DNA from: Bacillus sp. AFS073361
Lineage (GTDB): Bacteria > Bacillota > Bacilli > Bacillales > Cytobacillaceae
Assembly (NCBI RefSeq): GCF_002567005.1
Contig: NZ_NUZU01000005.1
Coordinates: forward strand, 41,693-105,692
DNA: 64,000 nucleotides
Direction of reading: 5' to 3'
Positions 30,125 through 39,439 of the stretch are shown here, piece by piece (the stretch's first letter is position 1; each line of letters starts with the position of its first letter). Position numbers and translations under genes: made by a program. The notes beneath the pieces were generated by a model. That model saw only the letters and a program-made list of their open reading frames with translations. It was not told the origin of the DNA and ran no database searches.

Positions 30125-31660
30125 ATGGATTTTGTAATTGAAATGCTCAACATTCGTAAGGAATTTGGCGGTTTCGTTGCGAATGATAACATTACCCTTC
30201 AATTGAAGAAGGGCGAAATTCATGCATTACTTGGTGAAAATGGTGCAGGCAAATCCACTTTAATGAATGCACTTTTTGGTTTATACCAGCCGGAACAAGG
30301 AGAAATTCGGGTAAAAGGGAAACCAGTTAATATTTCTAACCCAAATATTGCTAATGATCTAGGGATCGGAATGGTTCACCAACACTTTATGCTTGTTGAT
30401 ACTTTTACTGTAACGGAAAATATTATTCTCGGCAGAGAAATTACCACAGGCGGTCGAATTGATCTTAAAAAGGCAGAAAAAGAGGTTCGTGAAATTTCAG
30501 AACGATATGGTTTGGCCGTTGACCCTCAAGCAAAAATTTCCGATATATCAGTTGGAATGCAGCAAAGGGTAGAAATTTTAAAAACGTTGTACCGAGGTGC
30601 TGAAATTGTCATTTTTGATGAACCATCAGCCGTACTAACCCCACAAGAAATAAAAGAACTTATGCAGATTATGAAAACGCTTATAAAAGAAGGAAAGTCG
30701 ATTATATTAATCACTCATAAGTTAAAAGAGATTATGGAAGTTGCGGATCGGTGTACCGTCATACGCAAAGGTAAAGGAATTGGGACTGTAAATATTAGTG
30801 AAACAAACCCTAATGAACTTGCGAGCTTAATGGTTGGGCGTGAAGTCGTCTTCAAAACAGAGAAAACAGAAGCAAAACCCAAACAGGATGTATTACAGAT
30901 TCAAGACTTACTAGTAAAAGATGCTCGCGGTATTAATGTTGTAAATGGTCTTAATCTAACCGTAAAAGCCGGGGAGATTGTTGGGATTGCGGGTGTTGAT
31001 GGCAATGGACAATCAGAATTCATTGAGGCTATTACTGGTTTACGTAAGGCAGAAAGTGGCAGCGTGAAGTTAAATGGAAATGAACTTATTAATCATACTC
31101 CTAGGAAAATAACTGAGGCGGGTGTTGGTCATATTCCTCAAGACCGCCATAAACACGGACTCGTGTTAAATTTCCCAATCGGTGAGAACATGGTCTTACA
31201 AACGTATAATAAAAAGCCATATTCAAAAAATGGGATTCTAAATTTTAAAGAGATTTATAAAAAGGCAAAAACTTTAATTAGTGAGTTTGATGTCAGGACT
31301 CCAAGTGAGTACACCTTGGCTCGCGCTCTTTCTGGCGGTAACCAGCAAAAGGCCATTATTGGACGTGAGGTTGACCGTAATCCGGATTTATTAATTGCAG
31401 CACAGCCTACACGTGGATTAGATGTTGGAGCGATTGAATTTATTCATAAGCGTCTTATAGAGCAGCGTGATAATGGAAAAGCTGTTTTACTAATTTCATT
31501 TGAATTGGATGAAATATTAAACGTGAGTGACCGAATTGCTGTTATATATGAGGGGAAAATTGTTGCGGTAGTTAACCCAAGAGAAACTTCAGAACAAGAA
31601 CTTGGCTTATTGATGGCTGGGTCAAATAGAAAGGAAGCGGGTGAACACGCCAATGCTTAA
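30125..31660 (+). CDS. nupO: Nucleoside ABC importer ATP-binding protein (double NBD)
   Basis: 511-aa protein with two ABC ATPase domains. The first has Walker A GENGAGKSTLM, a variant signature VGMQQRVEIL and Walker B IVIFDEPSAVLTP. The second has a degenerate Walker A (GVDGNGQSEFI), signature LSGGNQQKAIIGRE and AAQPTRGLDVGA. This two-domain layout with a degenerate second P-loop is typical of sugar/nucleoside importers (RbsA, YufO). ATG 30125 follows AGGGAGTGAG. It overlaps the permease gene, so it is part of a single transport operon. Confidence 0.93.
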   Translation: MDFVIEMLNIRKEFGGFVANDNITLQLKKGEIHALLGENGAGKSTLMNALFGLYQPEQGEIRVKGKPVNISNPNIANDLGIGMVHQHFMLVDTFTVTENIILGREITTGGRIDLKKAEKEVREISERYGLAVDPQAKISDISVGMQQRVEILKTLYRGAEIVIFDEPSAVLTPQEIKELMQIMKTLIKEGKSIILITHKLKEIMEVADRCTVIRKGKGIGTVNISETNPNELASLMVGREVVFKTEKTEAKPKQDVLQIQDLLVKDARGINVVNGLNLTVKAGEIVGIAGVDGNGQSEFIEAITGLRKAESGSVKLNGNELINHTPRKITEAGVGHIPQDRHKHGLVLNFPIGENMVLQTYNKKPYSKNGILNFKEIYKKAKTLISEFDVRTPSEYTLARALSGGNQQKAIIGREVDRNPDLLIAAQPTRGLDVGAIEFIHKRLIEQRDNGKAVLLISFELDEILNVSDRIAVIYEGKIVAVVNPRETSEQELGLLMAGSNRKEAGEHANA

Positions 31661-32699
31661 AAGCTTTAAAAGTATTTTAACACCTATTATTGCCGTTTTA
31701 TTGGGGATAATTGTTGGAACTATTATTATGATCATCAGCGGTTATGATGCACTCGCAGCATTCACAGCATTATGGAACGGGGCTTTTGGTGATTCTTATT
31801 ATCTAGGAGAAGTAATTAGACAGTTTACTCCTTATATTCTTGCAGGATTAGCTGTAGCATTTGCTTTCCGTGTCGGCCTGTTTAATATTGGAGTAGAGGG
31901 ACAATTTTTAGTTGGCTGGCTAGCCGCAGTATGGGTGGGGGTTGCTTTCGATCTCCCGAAAATTATCCATTTACCATTAGCTATTATAGCAGCTATGGTA
32001 GCAGGAGCCTTGTGGGCGTTCATCCCTGGCTTCTTAAAAGCTCGTTTTCGCGTTCATGAAGTAATTGTTACCATTATGATGAATTATGTTGCCTTACATG
32101 TTTCAAATTATTTTATAAAAAATATCATTACAGATAATAAAGATAAAACAGATATGATTAAAGAATCTGCCACATTAAGGTCTCCCTGGTTAGAGAGTTT
32201 AACTGATTATTCAAGACTTCACTGGGGTATTATCCTTGCCATTTTATCCTGTTTTGTTATGTGGTTCTTATTAGAACGGACAACTAGAGGATTTGAATTA
32301 AGATCAGTAGGTTTTAACCAACATGCTGCCCATTATGCAGGGATGAATGTTAATAAAAATATTATCCTCTCTATGGTTATTGCTGGTGCTTTTGCTGGTT
32401 TAGCAGGATCGATGGAAGGATTAGGAACTTTCGGCTACGCCACCGTTAAAGGCGGTTTTACAGGTGTTGGATTTGATGGGATTGCTGTTGCCCTGCTAGG
32501 TGGGAATACATCAATAGGTGTATTTTTCTCAGCCATATTATTTGGTGCACTAAAAGTGGGAGCATTAAATATGCCTCTCGAAGCGGGTGTTCCGAATGAA
32601 TTAGTTGATATCATCATTGCCTTGATTGTATTCTTTGTTGCATCAAGTTATATTATTAGAATATTTCTTGACCGATTTAGTAAAAAGGAGGTGAAGTAA
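31653..32699 (+). CDS. nupP: Nucleoside ABC importer permease 1
   Basis: 348-aa membrane permease of the BPD_transp_2 family, with about 9-10 hydrophobic segments starting at residue 8. The family block VAFAFRVGLFNIGVEGQFLVG and the coupling region ELRSVGFNQHAAHYAGMN are clear. The ATG at 31653 uses GGGTGA as ribosome binding site; an in-frame GTG at 31641 sits inside that site. It overlaps the nupO 3' end by 8 bases and is followed 1 base later by the partner permease. Confidence 0.92.
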   Translation: MLKSFKSILTPIIAVLLGIIVGTIIMIISGYDALAAFTALWNGAFGDSYYLGEVIRQFTPYILAGLAVAFAFRVGLFNIGVEGQFLVGWLAAVWVGVAFDLPKIIHLPLAIIAAMVAGALWAFIPGFLKARFRVHEVIVTIMMNYVALHVSNYFIKNIITDNKDKTDMIKESATLRSPWLESLTDYSRLHWGIILAILSCFVMWFLLERTTRGFELRSVGFNQHAAHYAGMNVNKNIILSMVIAGAFAGLAGSMEGLGTFGYATVKGGFTGVGFDGIAVALLGGNTSIGVFFSAILFGALKVGALNMPLEAGVPNELVDIIIALIVFFVASSYIIRIFLDRFSKKEVK

Positions 32700-32700
32700 G

Positions 32701-33660
32701 TTGAGCTTAATGGAAATATTAATGATTGTTGTTCCATCCACTTTGTTATGGGCAGCTCCACTTGTCTTCACTGCATTAGGCGGTATTTTCTCTGAGCGTT
32801 CGGGAGTTGTAAATATTGGTCTTGAAGGATTAATGGTTATAGGTGCATTTACAGCTATTGTCTTTAACCTTACCTTCGTTCATTCGTTCGGAAGTTGGAC
32901 ACCTTGGATTGCAATTGTAGTTGCAATGGTTGCGGGTGCGATATTTTCAATGTTACATGCGGTAGCTGCGATTACATTCCGTGCTGACCATACTGTTTCT
33001 GGTGTTGCTATTAACTTACTTGCATCAGGCTTAACATTGTTTCTAGTGAAACTAATCTATGATAAAGGTGAAACAGATATTATCAGCAAAGGATTTAATA
33101 AAATTGATATCCCGGTTTTAAAAGATATTCCAGTTATTGGGAAAATATTTTTCCAAAATACGTATTGGACTTCATTCTTAGCAATCATTGTTGCCATTAT
33201 CGTTTGGTACATTGTATTTAAAACACCATTTGGACTTCGCCTCCGTTCTGTTGGTGAACATCCAATGGCTGCTGATACAATGGGGATTAATGTTACAAAA
33301 ATGCGTTATTTAGGTGTTATTCTTTCAGGAGCTTTTGGTGGTCTGGGTGGTGGAGTATATGCACAATCCATTACATCTAACTTCAGCCACTCAACAATCA
33401 GTGGTCAAGGTTTCATGGCACTAGCAGCAATGATTTTCGGGAAATGGCATCCACTTGGCGCACTTGGTGCTGCAATATTCTTTGGTTTTGCACAAAGTAT
33501 CAGTATCATTGGATCAAGCTTACCTTTCTTAAAAGAAATTCCGAATGTGTACCTGTTAATTGCTCCTTATGTTTTAACAATATTAGCTTTAACTGGCTTC
33601 ATCGGGCGTGCAGATGCACCTAAAGCATCTGGTACTCATTATATTAAAGGTAGTAGATAA
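32701..33660 (+). CDS. nupQ: Nucleoside ABC importer permease 2
   Basis: 319-aa membrane permease of the same BPD_transp_2 family, about 8 hydrophobic segments. The conserved block GGIFSERSGVVNIGLEGLMVIGAF and coupling region RLRSVGEHPMAADTMGIN are present. The TTG at 32701 follows AAGGAGGTGA. With nupN, nupO and nupP it makes a complete BMP-type importer. A terminator follows. Confidence 0.92.
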   Translation: MSLMEILMIVVPSTLLWAAPLVFTALGGIFSERSGVVNIGLEGLMVIGAFTAIVFNLTFVHSFGSWTPWIAIVVAMVAGAIFSMLHAVAAITFRADHTVSGVAINLLASGLTLFLVKLIYDKGETDIISKGFNKIDIPVLKDIPVIGKIFFQNTYWTSFLAIIVAIIVWYIVFKTPFGLRLRSVGEHPMAADTMGINVTKMRYLGVILSGAFGGLGGGVYAQSITSNFSHSTISGQGFMALAAMIFGKWHPLGALGAAIFFGFAQSISIIGSSLPFLKEIPNVYLLIAPYVLTILALTGFIGRADAPKASGTHYIKGSR

Positions 33661-33679
33661 TTCATTTACTATACGGACG

Positions 33680-33713
33680 GAATCCTTGGTTATCTTGCCA
33701 GGGGTTCTTTTTT
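33680..33713 (+). terminator. nup operon terminator
   Basis: Ten-bp stem GAATCCTTGG / CCAGGGGTTC with two G-U pairs, then six Ts. Confidence 0.8.
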
Positions 33714-33858
33714 ATGAGAGAAAAAGTGATATTGCTTGTATTGACCAACCCTGCCAAATTATAGTAATAAGTATAGGTTTTCTTTCAAAGGAAATGATAT
33801 AAAGAAAAATGCTTACATATTGTAATGTATAACCTTTAACAGTTAAGGAGGAATGGAT

Positions 33859-35139
33859 GTGGCAACAGCTGCAGAAAAAATAACAGAGCTTAATGGATAT
33901 AGACTTCATGTGATCCCAACAGAAAAATATAAAACGAATACTTTAATCTGGAAAATGAAAGCCCCGCTTACAAAAGAAGATGTAACCAAACGAGCACTTC
34001 TTCCACAAGTATTGCAAAGCAGTTCAGCAAAATATTCTTCAACCACTGCACTTCGGTCTTATCTTGATGAGTTATATGGAGCGACACTTTTCGTTGATCT
34101 ATCTAAAAAAGGTGAATACCATATCATGAGTTTTTCAATCGAAATTGCCAATGAAAAATTCTTAAGTGATCCAAGTCCATTATTAAGAAAAGGGTTTGAA
34201 TTATTAGCAGAAATATTAACAAATCCAAACCTTAAAGGTAATGCTTTTGATCCAGGCACTGTAGAAAAAGAAAAGCGGACACAAAAACAAAGGATTCAAT
34301 CCGTTTTTGATGATAAGATGCGCTACTCAAATGTACGCCTGATTCAAGAAATGTGTAAGGGGGAACCCTATGCTTTAGAAGTAAACGGGGATGCTGCTGA
34401 TGTAGATGCCATAACTCCCGAGAATTTATATGAATATTATCAAGACGCCTTTTTATCTGATGAAATGGATTTATATATTATCGGTGATGTTGATGAAGAA
34501 GAAGTGAAGCAATTTGCATCAGATCTATTAAAGTTTGAGGATAGAACACCGAAAAAATTAGTACAAGAAAAGGTAACCTTGAATAGACAAGTTAATGAAG
34601 TGAAAGAGCAGCAAGATGTAAAACAAGGGAAATTAAACATTGGCTATCGCACAAACATCGTCTATGGTGATTCGGATTATTTTGCCTTGCAAGTGTTCAA
34701 TGGAATATTTGGCGGGTTCTCTCATTCTAAATTATTTATAAATGTACGTGAAAAAGCAAGTCTTGCCTATTATGCAGCAAGCCGTCTTGAGAGTCATAAA
34801 GGCTTAATGATGGTTATGTCAGGAATTGATTTAAAAAATTATGATCAGGCAGTTGGAATTATACATGATCAATTAGAGGCGATGAGAAATGGTGATTTTA
34901 CAGACCAAGAACTCGACCAAACAAAAGCAGTTATTCAAAATCAAATCCTAGAGACCATAGATACATCAAGAGGGTTAACTGAAATTCTTTATCATAATGT
35001 TGTGGCCGATGCAAATATTAATCTTGATACATGGCTGAAAGAAATGCAAAATGTAACGAAAGAAGAAATCATCGCAGTCGCTAAAAAAATTGAAATCGAT
35101 ACCATCTACTTCTTAACAGGAACGGAGGCGGGCAAATAA
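33859..35139 (+). CDS. ymfF: M16 peptidase-like protein without zinc site (YmfF)
   Basis: 426-aa protein of the M16 family. The first half lacks the HXXEH zinc motif, while the second half has the typical NGIFGGFSHSKLFINVREKASLAYYA block. It is therefore probably the non-catalytic partner of YmfH, as in heterodimeric processing peptidases. Two in-frame starts exist: ATG 33853, one base from AAGGAGG, and GTG 33859 at 7 bases. I chose the latter on spacing. ymfH begins at the next base after the stop. Confidence 0.88.
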   Translation: MATAAEKITELNGYRLHVIPTEKYKTNTLIWKMKAPLTKEDVTKRALLPQVLQSSSAKYSSTTALRSYLDELYGATLFVDLSKKGEYHIMSFSIEIANEKFLSDPSPLLRKGFELLAEILTNPNLKGNAFDPGTVEKEKRTQKQRIQSVFDDKMRYSNVRLIQEMCKGEPYALEVNGDAADVDAITPENLYEYYQDAFLSDEMDLYIIGDVDEEEVKQFASDLLKFEDRTPKKLVQEKVTLNRQVNEVKEQQDVKQGKLNIGYRTNIVYGDSDYFALQVFNGIFGGFSHSKLFINVREKASLAYYAASRLESHKGLMMVMSGIDLKNYDQAVGIIHDQLEAMRNGDFTDQELDQTKAVIQNQILETIDTSRGLTEILYHNVVADANINLDTWLKEMQNVTKEEIIAVAKKIEIDTIYFLTGTEAGK

Positions 35140-36432
35140 ATGGAGAAAATTAGTTTCGACCAACTTCAGGAAGAACTTTACCATGAAAAACTGGCCAATG
35201 GTCTAAATGTGTATATTTTACCGAAAAAAGGATTTAATAAAACCTTTGCTACCTTTACGACAAAGTATGGTTCTGTGGATAATACATTTGTTCCATTGGG
35301 AAAAGAAGAGTATGTTAAAGTTCCTGATGGAATTGCTCACTTTTTAGAGCATAAGCTGTTTGAAAAAGAAGATGGCGATGTTTTTCAACAATTTAGCCGC
35401 CAGGGAGCATCGGCTAATGCGTTTACCTCCTTTACTCGAACAGCCTATTTATTTTCGAGTACGTCAGACGTAGAAAAAAATCTAGAAACCCTCATTGATT
35501 TTGTTCAGGAACCATATTTTTCAGAAAAAACAGTTGAAAAAGAAAAAGGGATAATTGGGCAGGAAATTACTATGTATGATGATAATGCGGATTGGCGTTT
35601 ATACTTTGGATTGATTCAAAATCTTTACCAAAACCATCCGGTAAAGATTGATATCGCTGGAACAATTGAATCGATTTCCCATATTACTAAAGATTGGCTC
35701 TATGAATGCTATAACACCTTCTATCATCCGAGTAACATGTTATTATTTATTGTTGGCCCAGTAAACCCAGAAAGTTTCATGAATCAAGTTAAAGAGAATC
35801 AAGCGAAAAAGGAATACAAAGATATGCCTGAGATTCAGCGGAAATTTGAAAATGAACCGACAGAGGCAGCTGAAAAAAGACAGGTACTTGAAATGAATGT
35901 GCAAACATCAAAATGCTTACTTGGAATAAAAGCACTACATGTCGATCAAAGCGGAAATGAAATGTTAAAAAATGAATTAACCATGAATGTCCTATTGGAT
36001 TTATTGTTTGGGAAAAGTTCGGAAAATTACAATCAACTCTATAATGATGGACTAATTGATGAAACCTTTTCTTTCGATTATACCCAAGAGCAGGGCTTTG
36101 GGTTTGCCATGATCGGCGGAGACACTGGAGAACCTGATAAATTAGCAGAAACTCTTCAAAAAATGCTTCTAGATGCTAAAAATCAAAATGTCTTTAATGA
36201 GGATCAACTAGAAAGAGCGAAGAGGAAAAAGATTGGTGCATTTTTGCGGGCGGTAAACTCACCAGAGTATATCGCCAATCAGTTTACGCGCTACGCATTT
36301 AATGATATGAATTTGTTTGATGTGGTTCCAACACTTGAAAAAATCACCCTAAACGATGTTCAGTCACTAGCGTCAGAAGTCATATCAGAAGACCGGTTTT
36401 CAGTATATCAGGTAATTCCTAAAAAAAAATAA
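35140..36432 (+). CDS. ymfH: M16 zinc peptidase (YmfH)
   Basis: 430-aa M16 metallopeptidase. The inverted motif HFLEHKLFE (about residues 67-75) and Glu in KGIIGQEITMYDDN complete the zinc site. With YmfF it is likely to form an active/inactive heterodimer; the natural substrate is unknown. The ATG follows the ymfF stop directly, with GGAGGCGGG as ribosome binding site. No signal peptide. A hairpin terminator follows. Confidence 0.92.
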   Translation: MEKISFDQLQEELYHEKLANGLNVYILPKKGFNKTFATFTTKYGSVDNTFVPLGKEEYVKVPDGIAHFLEHKLFEKEDGDVFQQFSRQGASANAFTSFTRTAYLFSSTSDVEKNLETLIDFVQEPYFSEKTVEKEKGIIGQEITMYDDNADWRLYFGLIQNLYQNHPVKIDIAGTIESISHITKDWLYECYNTFYHPSNMLLFIVGPVNPESFMNQVKENQAKKEYKDMPEIQRKFENEPTEAAEKRQVLEMNVQTSKCLLGIKALHVDQSGNEMLKNELTMNVLLDLLFGKSSENYNQLYNDGLIDETFSFDYTQEQGFGFAMIGGDTGEPDKLAETLQKMLLDAKNQNVFNEDQLERAKRKKIGAFLRAVNSPEYIANQFTRYAFNDMNLFDVVPTLEKITLNDVQSLASEVISEDRFSVYQVIPKKK

Positions 36433-36440
36433 ATACATGA

Positions 36441-36465
36441 AAGCGTCGATTAACCGGCGCTTTTT
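36441..36465 (+). terminator. ymfH terminator
   Basis: Eight-bp stem AAGCGTCG / CGGCGCTT with one G-U pair and five Ts. Confidence 0.75.
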
Positions 36466-36503
36466 CTTCGTATTAGTCACAGTAAAAGAGAGTGGGAACA
36501 AAA

Positions 36504-37223
36504 ATGAAATATGTATTAATAACGGGTGCAAGTGGTGGAATCGGCCAAGCGATTGCATATAACCTGGCAGAAAAAGGCTATCATTTGTATCTGCATTACC
36601 ATAAAAATACACAAGCAATAAAGGAATTAATAAATAATCTGGAGTCATACGGTGGGGAGTATATTCCGATTCAAGCAAATTTAGCTGATCCAAGTGGATA
36701 TAAAAAGGTCAATTCAGAAATATTTTCATTAGATGCGATTATCCATTGCGGGGGCCAAAGTCAATATGGGCTTCTTGTTGATTTACAACAATCTGAAGCA
36801 GAAGCATTATTAAATGTTCATGTGTTAACGCCATTAATGCTGACAAAAGAGCTCCTTCCGAAATTGCTTGCTAAAGGAAACGGAAATATTGTGGTGATTA
36901 CTTCGATTTGGGGGCAAACAGGAGCGGCTTGTGAAGTTGCATATTCTACGGTTAAGGGAGCGCAAATTGCATTCGTTAAGGCATTGAGTAAAGAAGTAGC
37001 CATGAATGGAATTCGTGTAAATGCCATTGCCCCTGGAGCTATATTGACACCAATGATGGAAGGTTTTACACCAGAAGAAGTAGATCAGCTTTCATACGAA
37101 ATACCAATGGGCAGGTTGGGGCAGCCGGAGGATATAGCGAGGGGTGTAGCATATTTACTTTCCGAAGATTCATCCTACATGACAGGACAAATCCTAGCAA
37201 TAAATGGCGGGTGGTATACCTAA
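36504..37223 (+). CDS. ymfI: EF-P 5-aminopentanone reductase YmfI (SDR family)
   Basis: 239-aa short-chain dehydrogenase/reductase. It has the cofactor motif TGASGGIGQ (residues 8-16), catalytic Ser in VITSIWGQ, and Tyr/Lys in YSTVKGAQ, ending in INGGWYT. B. subtilis YmfI reduces the 5-aminopentanone group on elongation factor P to the 5-aminopentanol form; this role is inferred from synteny and similarity, because SDR proteins also include FabG. The ATG at 36504 fits the conserved N terminus. Confidence 0.85.
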   Translation: MKYVLITGASGGIGQAIAYNLAEKGYHLYLHYHKNTQAIKELINNLESYGGEYIPIQANLADPSGYKKVNSEIFSLDAIIHCGGQSQYGLLVDLQQSEAEALLNVHVLTPLMLTKELLPKLLAKGNGNIVVITSIWGQTGAACEVAYSTVKGAQIAFVKALSKEVAMNGIRVNAIAPGAILTPMMEGFTPEEVDQLSYEIPMGRLGQPEDIARGVAYLLSEDSSYMTGQILAINGGWYT

Positions 37224-37247
37224 AATTTCAATGTAATCAATGTATAG

Positions 37248-37298
37248 TTCCCTCCTCTTCGTCACAAAATAATCTTGTACTAATAAAAGAGGAGGGAA
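37248..37298 (+). promoter_or_regulatory. Inverted repeat covering the ymfJ ribosome binding site
   Basis: TTCCCTCCTCTT (37248-37259) is the perfect complement of AAGAGGAGGGAA (37287-37298), which contains the ymfJ ribosome binding site. If both arms are transcribed, the 12-bp stem would mask it. Confidence 0.5.
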
Positions 37299-37304
37299 AT
37301 AACC

Positions 37305-37562
37305 ATGTCTGTTTTAGATAACTGGAAACAATGGGAGGACTTCTTAGCCGATCGTCTTCATCATGCACAAAATGAAGGTATGAGCGATGGAGCCATTAGT
37401 AACCTTGCTTTTCAAATTGGTGATTATTTATCAAACCAAGTAGAACCAAAAAATGAACAGGAAAGAATTCTTGCTGATCTTTGGTCAGTTGCAGATAAAG
37501 AAGAACAACAGGCAATTGCAAATATAATGGTTAAATTGATTCAAAATAACGGCAGTCGTTAA
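37305..37562 (+). CDS. ymfJ: YmfJ, DUF3243 family protein
   Basis: 85-aa soluble, helix-rich, acidic protein of the DUF3243 family (VLDNWKQWEDFLADRLHHAQ...GMSDGAI). Conserved in Bacilli between ymfI and ymfK; function unknown. The ribosome binding site GAGGAGGG is strong but lies in a perfect inverted repeat. A 12-bp terminator stem begins at the stop codon, so it is probably a separate transcript. Confidence 0.88.
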   Translation: MSVLDNWKQWEDFLADRLHHAQNEGMSDGAISNLAFQIGDYLSNQVEPKNEQERILADLWSVADKEEQQAIANIMVKLIQNNGSR

Positions 37563-37592
37563 AAGAGAGGAGGACTTTCTCCTCTCTTTTTG
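37561..37592 (+). terminator. ymfJ terminator
   Basis: Perfect 12-bp stem AAAAGAGAGGAG / CTCCTCTCTTTT with a six-base loop, followed by Ts. Confidence 0.9.
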
Positions 37593-37732
37593 TATGCATT
37601 CTTGGAGAATCACTGTTAACGAGCGGAATATCTTTGTTTTTACTTTCATCTTCATCCAAAATCATTTATTATAGGGGTTAGATAAGAAATTGTAAAAAAA
37701 ATGTCGAAACTTCTTTTGAGGAGGTTTATTAC

Positions 37733-38521
37733 TTGAAAAAAGAATGGTATTTAGAATATGAGATTCAGAAGAACCGACCAGGCCTATTAGGGGACATTTC
37801 ATCCCTATTAGGAATGCTCTCTATTAACATTGTTACAATAAATGGTGTAGATGAAGGACGACGAGGATTACTCATTTTAGCAAAAGATGATGACCAAATT
37901 AAACGCCTTGAGTCAATTTTACATACGATGGACACAATAAAACTAATTAAACTTAGAGAACCCAAACTGCGTGACAGGCTTGCGGTAAGACATGGACGTT
38001 ATATTCAAAGAGATGCGGACGATAAAAAAACCTTCCGTTTTGTAAGGGATGAACTTGGCTTATTAGTTGATTTTATGGCAGAATTATTTAAGCAGGAAGG
38101 CCATAAGTTGATTGGTATTCGCGGAATGCCTCGTGTAGGAAAAACAGAATCATTGGTGGCTGCAAGTGTTTGTGCAAATAAACGCTGGTTATTTGTGTCT
38201 TCCACTTTGTTAAAACAAACAATCCGTAATCAATTAATTGAAGATGAATATAACGAAAACAATCTATTTATACTGGATGGAATTGTTTCTACCAGACGTG
38301 CTAATGAGCGTCATTGGCAGCTTGTTCGTGAAATCATGAGACTTCCGTCTGTAAAAGTCATCGAGCATCCTGATATTTTTGTTCAAAACTCAGAATATAC
38401 ACTCGACGATTTTGATTACATTATTGAGCTTAGGAATGACGCGGAAGAAGAGATTACATATGAGGTCGTTGATCAGCATAGTATGTTCTCCGGATCTGAT
38501 TTTGGAGATTTTGATTTTTAA
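37733..38521 (+). CDS. ymfK: YmfK, DUF3388 protein with ACT-like and P-loop-like parts
   Basis: 262-aa conserved Bacilli protein of unknown function. The first 75 residues look like an ACT domain (EIQKNRPGLLGDISSLLGML...INIVTINGVD). A P-loop-like motif GMPRVGKTES follows at residues 131-140, then VSSTLLKQTIR and a LFILDGIVSTR segment that could be Walker B. It is therefore a candidate ligand-sensing NTPase; this reading is mine. The TTG at 37733 follows GAGGAGG at 8 bases. It is 21 bases upstream of rodZ, likely one operon. Confidence 0.85.
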   Translation: MKKEWYLEYEIQKNRPGLLGDISSLLGMLSINIVTINGVDEGRRGLLILAKDDDQIKRLESILHTMDTIKLIKLREPKLRDRLAVRHGRYIQRDADDKKTFRFVRDELGLLVDFMAELFKQEGHKLIGIRGMPRVGKTESLVAASVCANKRWLFVSSTLLKQTIRNQLIEDEYNENNLFILDGIVSTRRANERHWQLVREIMRLPSVKVIEHPDIFVQNSEYTLDDFDYIIELRNDAEEEITYEVVDQHSMFSGSDFGDFDF

Positions 38522-38542
38522 TAAATTGGAAGGTGTTAACAG

Positions 38543-39439
38543 TTGACTGAATTAGGGAATCGACTAAAAGAAGCCCGATTAGCTAATGGATTAAGCTTGG
38601 ATGATTTACAATCCATGACGAAAATTCAAAAGAGGTATTTAATTGGTATTGAAGAAGGGAATTATGCGAGCATGCCCGGGAATTTTTATGTTCGCGCATT
38701 TATTAAGCAGTATGCAGAGGCACTAAGTCTTGATCCTGATGAAATTTTTGAAACCTATAAAGGTGAAATTCCTGCAAGCTTAAATGACGAATTGCCACAG
38801 CAATTGTCCAGAGTGAAAACACATAAATCAATTTCAGAAAGCAATTCTAAAATTTTTGATATATTACCAAAGGTTTTAATCGGTGTTTTTGTAATTGGAG
38901 TTGCCAGCCTGTTATATTATTTTGTATATAAACATGCGGGTGATAATACGAATGAATCAATTAATAAAGAAAATGAACCGGTTAAAATTGTGAAATCGGA
39001 GAATCTTGAAAAAGAAAAAGCAGAAGTGAATAAGAAGGATGACATCCAAGAAAAGACAGATAATACAGAGCAGGAAGAGCAGCAAACAACTGTAGAAGAA
39101 TCACCAAAACAAGAAATTACAGCCGTTCAAAGCAGCGGCAGGAATTCAACCTATGAATTAAAAAATGCAGACAAGTTTGTTGTGAAGTTGGTTTCTAAAG
39201 GGCAGACTTGGGTTAGTATTAAAAATGGAAAAGGGAAATCCTTTTTCCAAGGATTATTAAAAAAAGGCGGTACTGAAAGTCAAACAGAAGACTTATCAGC
39301 AGAGAGTGCGGCCGTTATTCGAGTGGGAAATGCCGCTGATACAGAAATCTATGTTAATGACCAAAAGCTCGAGTATGCAGTGCCAGCGACTGCAAATGTT
39401 CAGAACATAACGATCCAATATGTTCTGAAAAACGAATAG
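38543..39439 (+). CDS. rodZ: Cytoskeletal protein RodZ (YmfM)
   Basis: 298-aa bitopic membrane protein linking MreB to the elongation machinery. An N-terminal Xre-like helix-turn-helix (LGNRLKEARLANGLSLDDLQ, then KRYLIGIEEGNYASMPGNFYVRAFI) covers residues 1-70. One membrane segment lies at about 113-132 (VLIGVFVIGVASLLYYFVY). A charged Glu/Lys linker and a C-terminal DUF4115 beta domain (VKLVSKGQTWVSIKNGKGKS) lie outside. The TTG at 38543 follows GGAAGGTG. The B. subtilis name is ymfM. Confidence 0.93.
   Translation: MTELGNRLKEARLANGLSLDDLQSMTKIQKRYLIGIEEGNYASMPGNFYVRAFIKQYAEALSLDPDEIFETYKGEIPASLNDELPQQLSRVKTHKSISESNSKIFDILPKVLIGVFVIGVASLLYYFVYKHAGDNTNESINKENEPVKIVKSENLEKEKAEVNKKDDIQEKTDNTEQEEQQTTVEESPKQEITAVQSSGRNSTYELKNADKFVVKLVSKGQTWVSIKNGKGKSFFQGLLKKGGTESQTEDLSAESAAVIRVGNAADTEIYVNDQKLEYAVPATANVQNITIQYVLKNE

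Noticed and set aside
36504..37223. Annotation of the SDR gene as FabG
   Set aside because: The gene order ymfH-ymfI-ymfJ and the absence of other fatty-acid genes favour YmfI (EF-P modification), although sequence alone does not exclude FabG activity.
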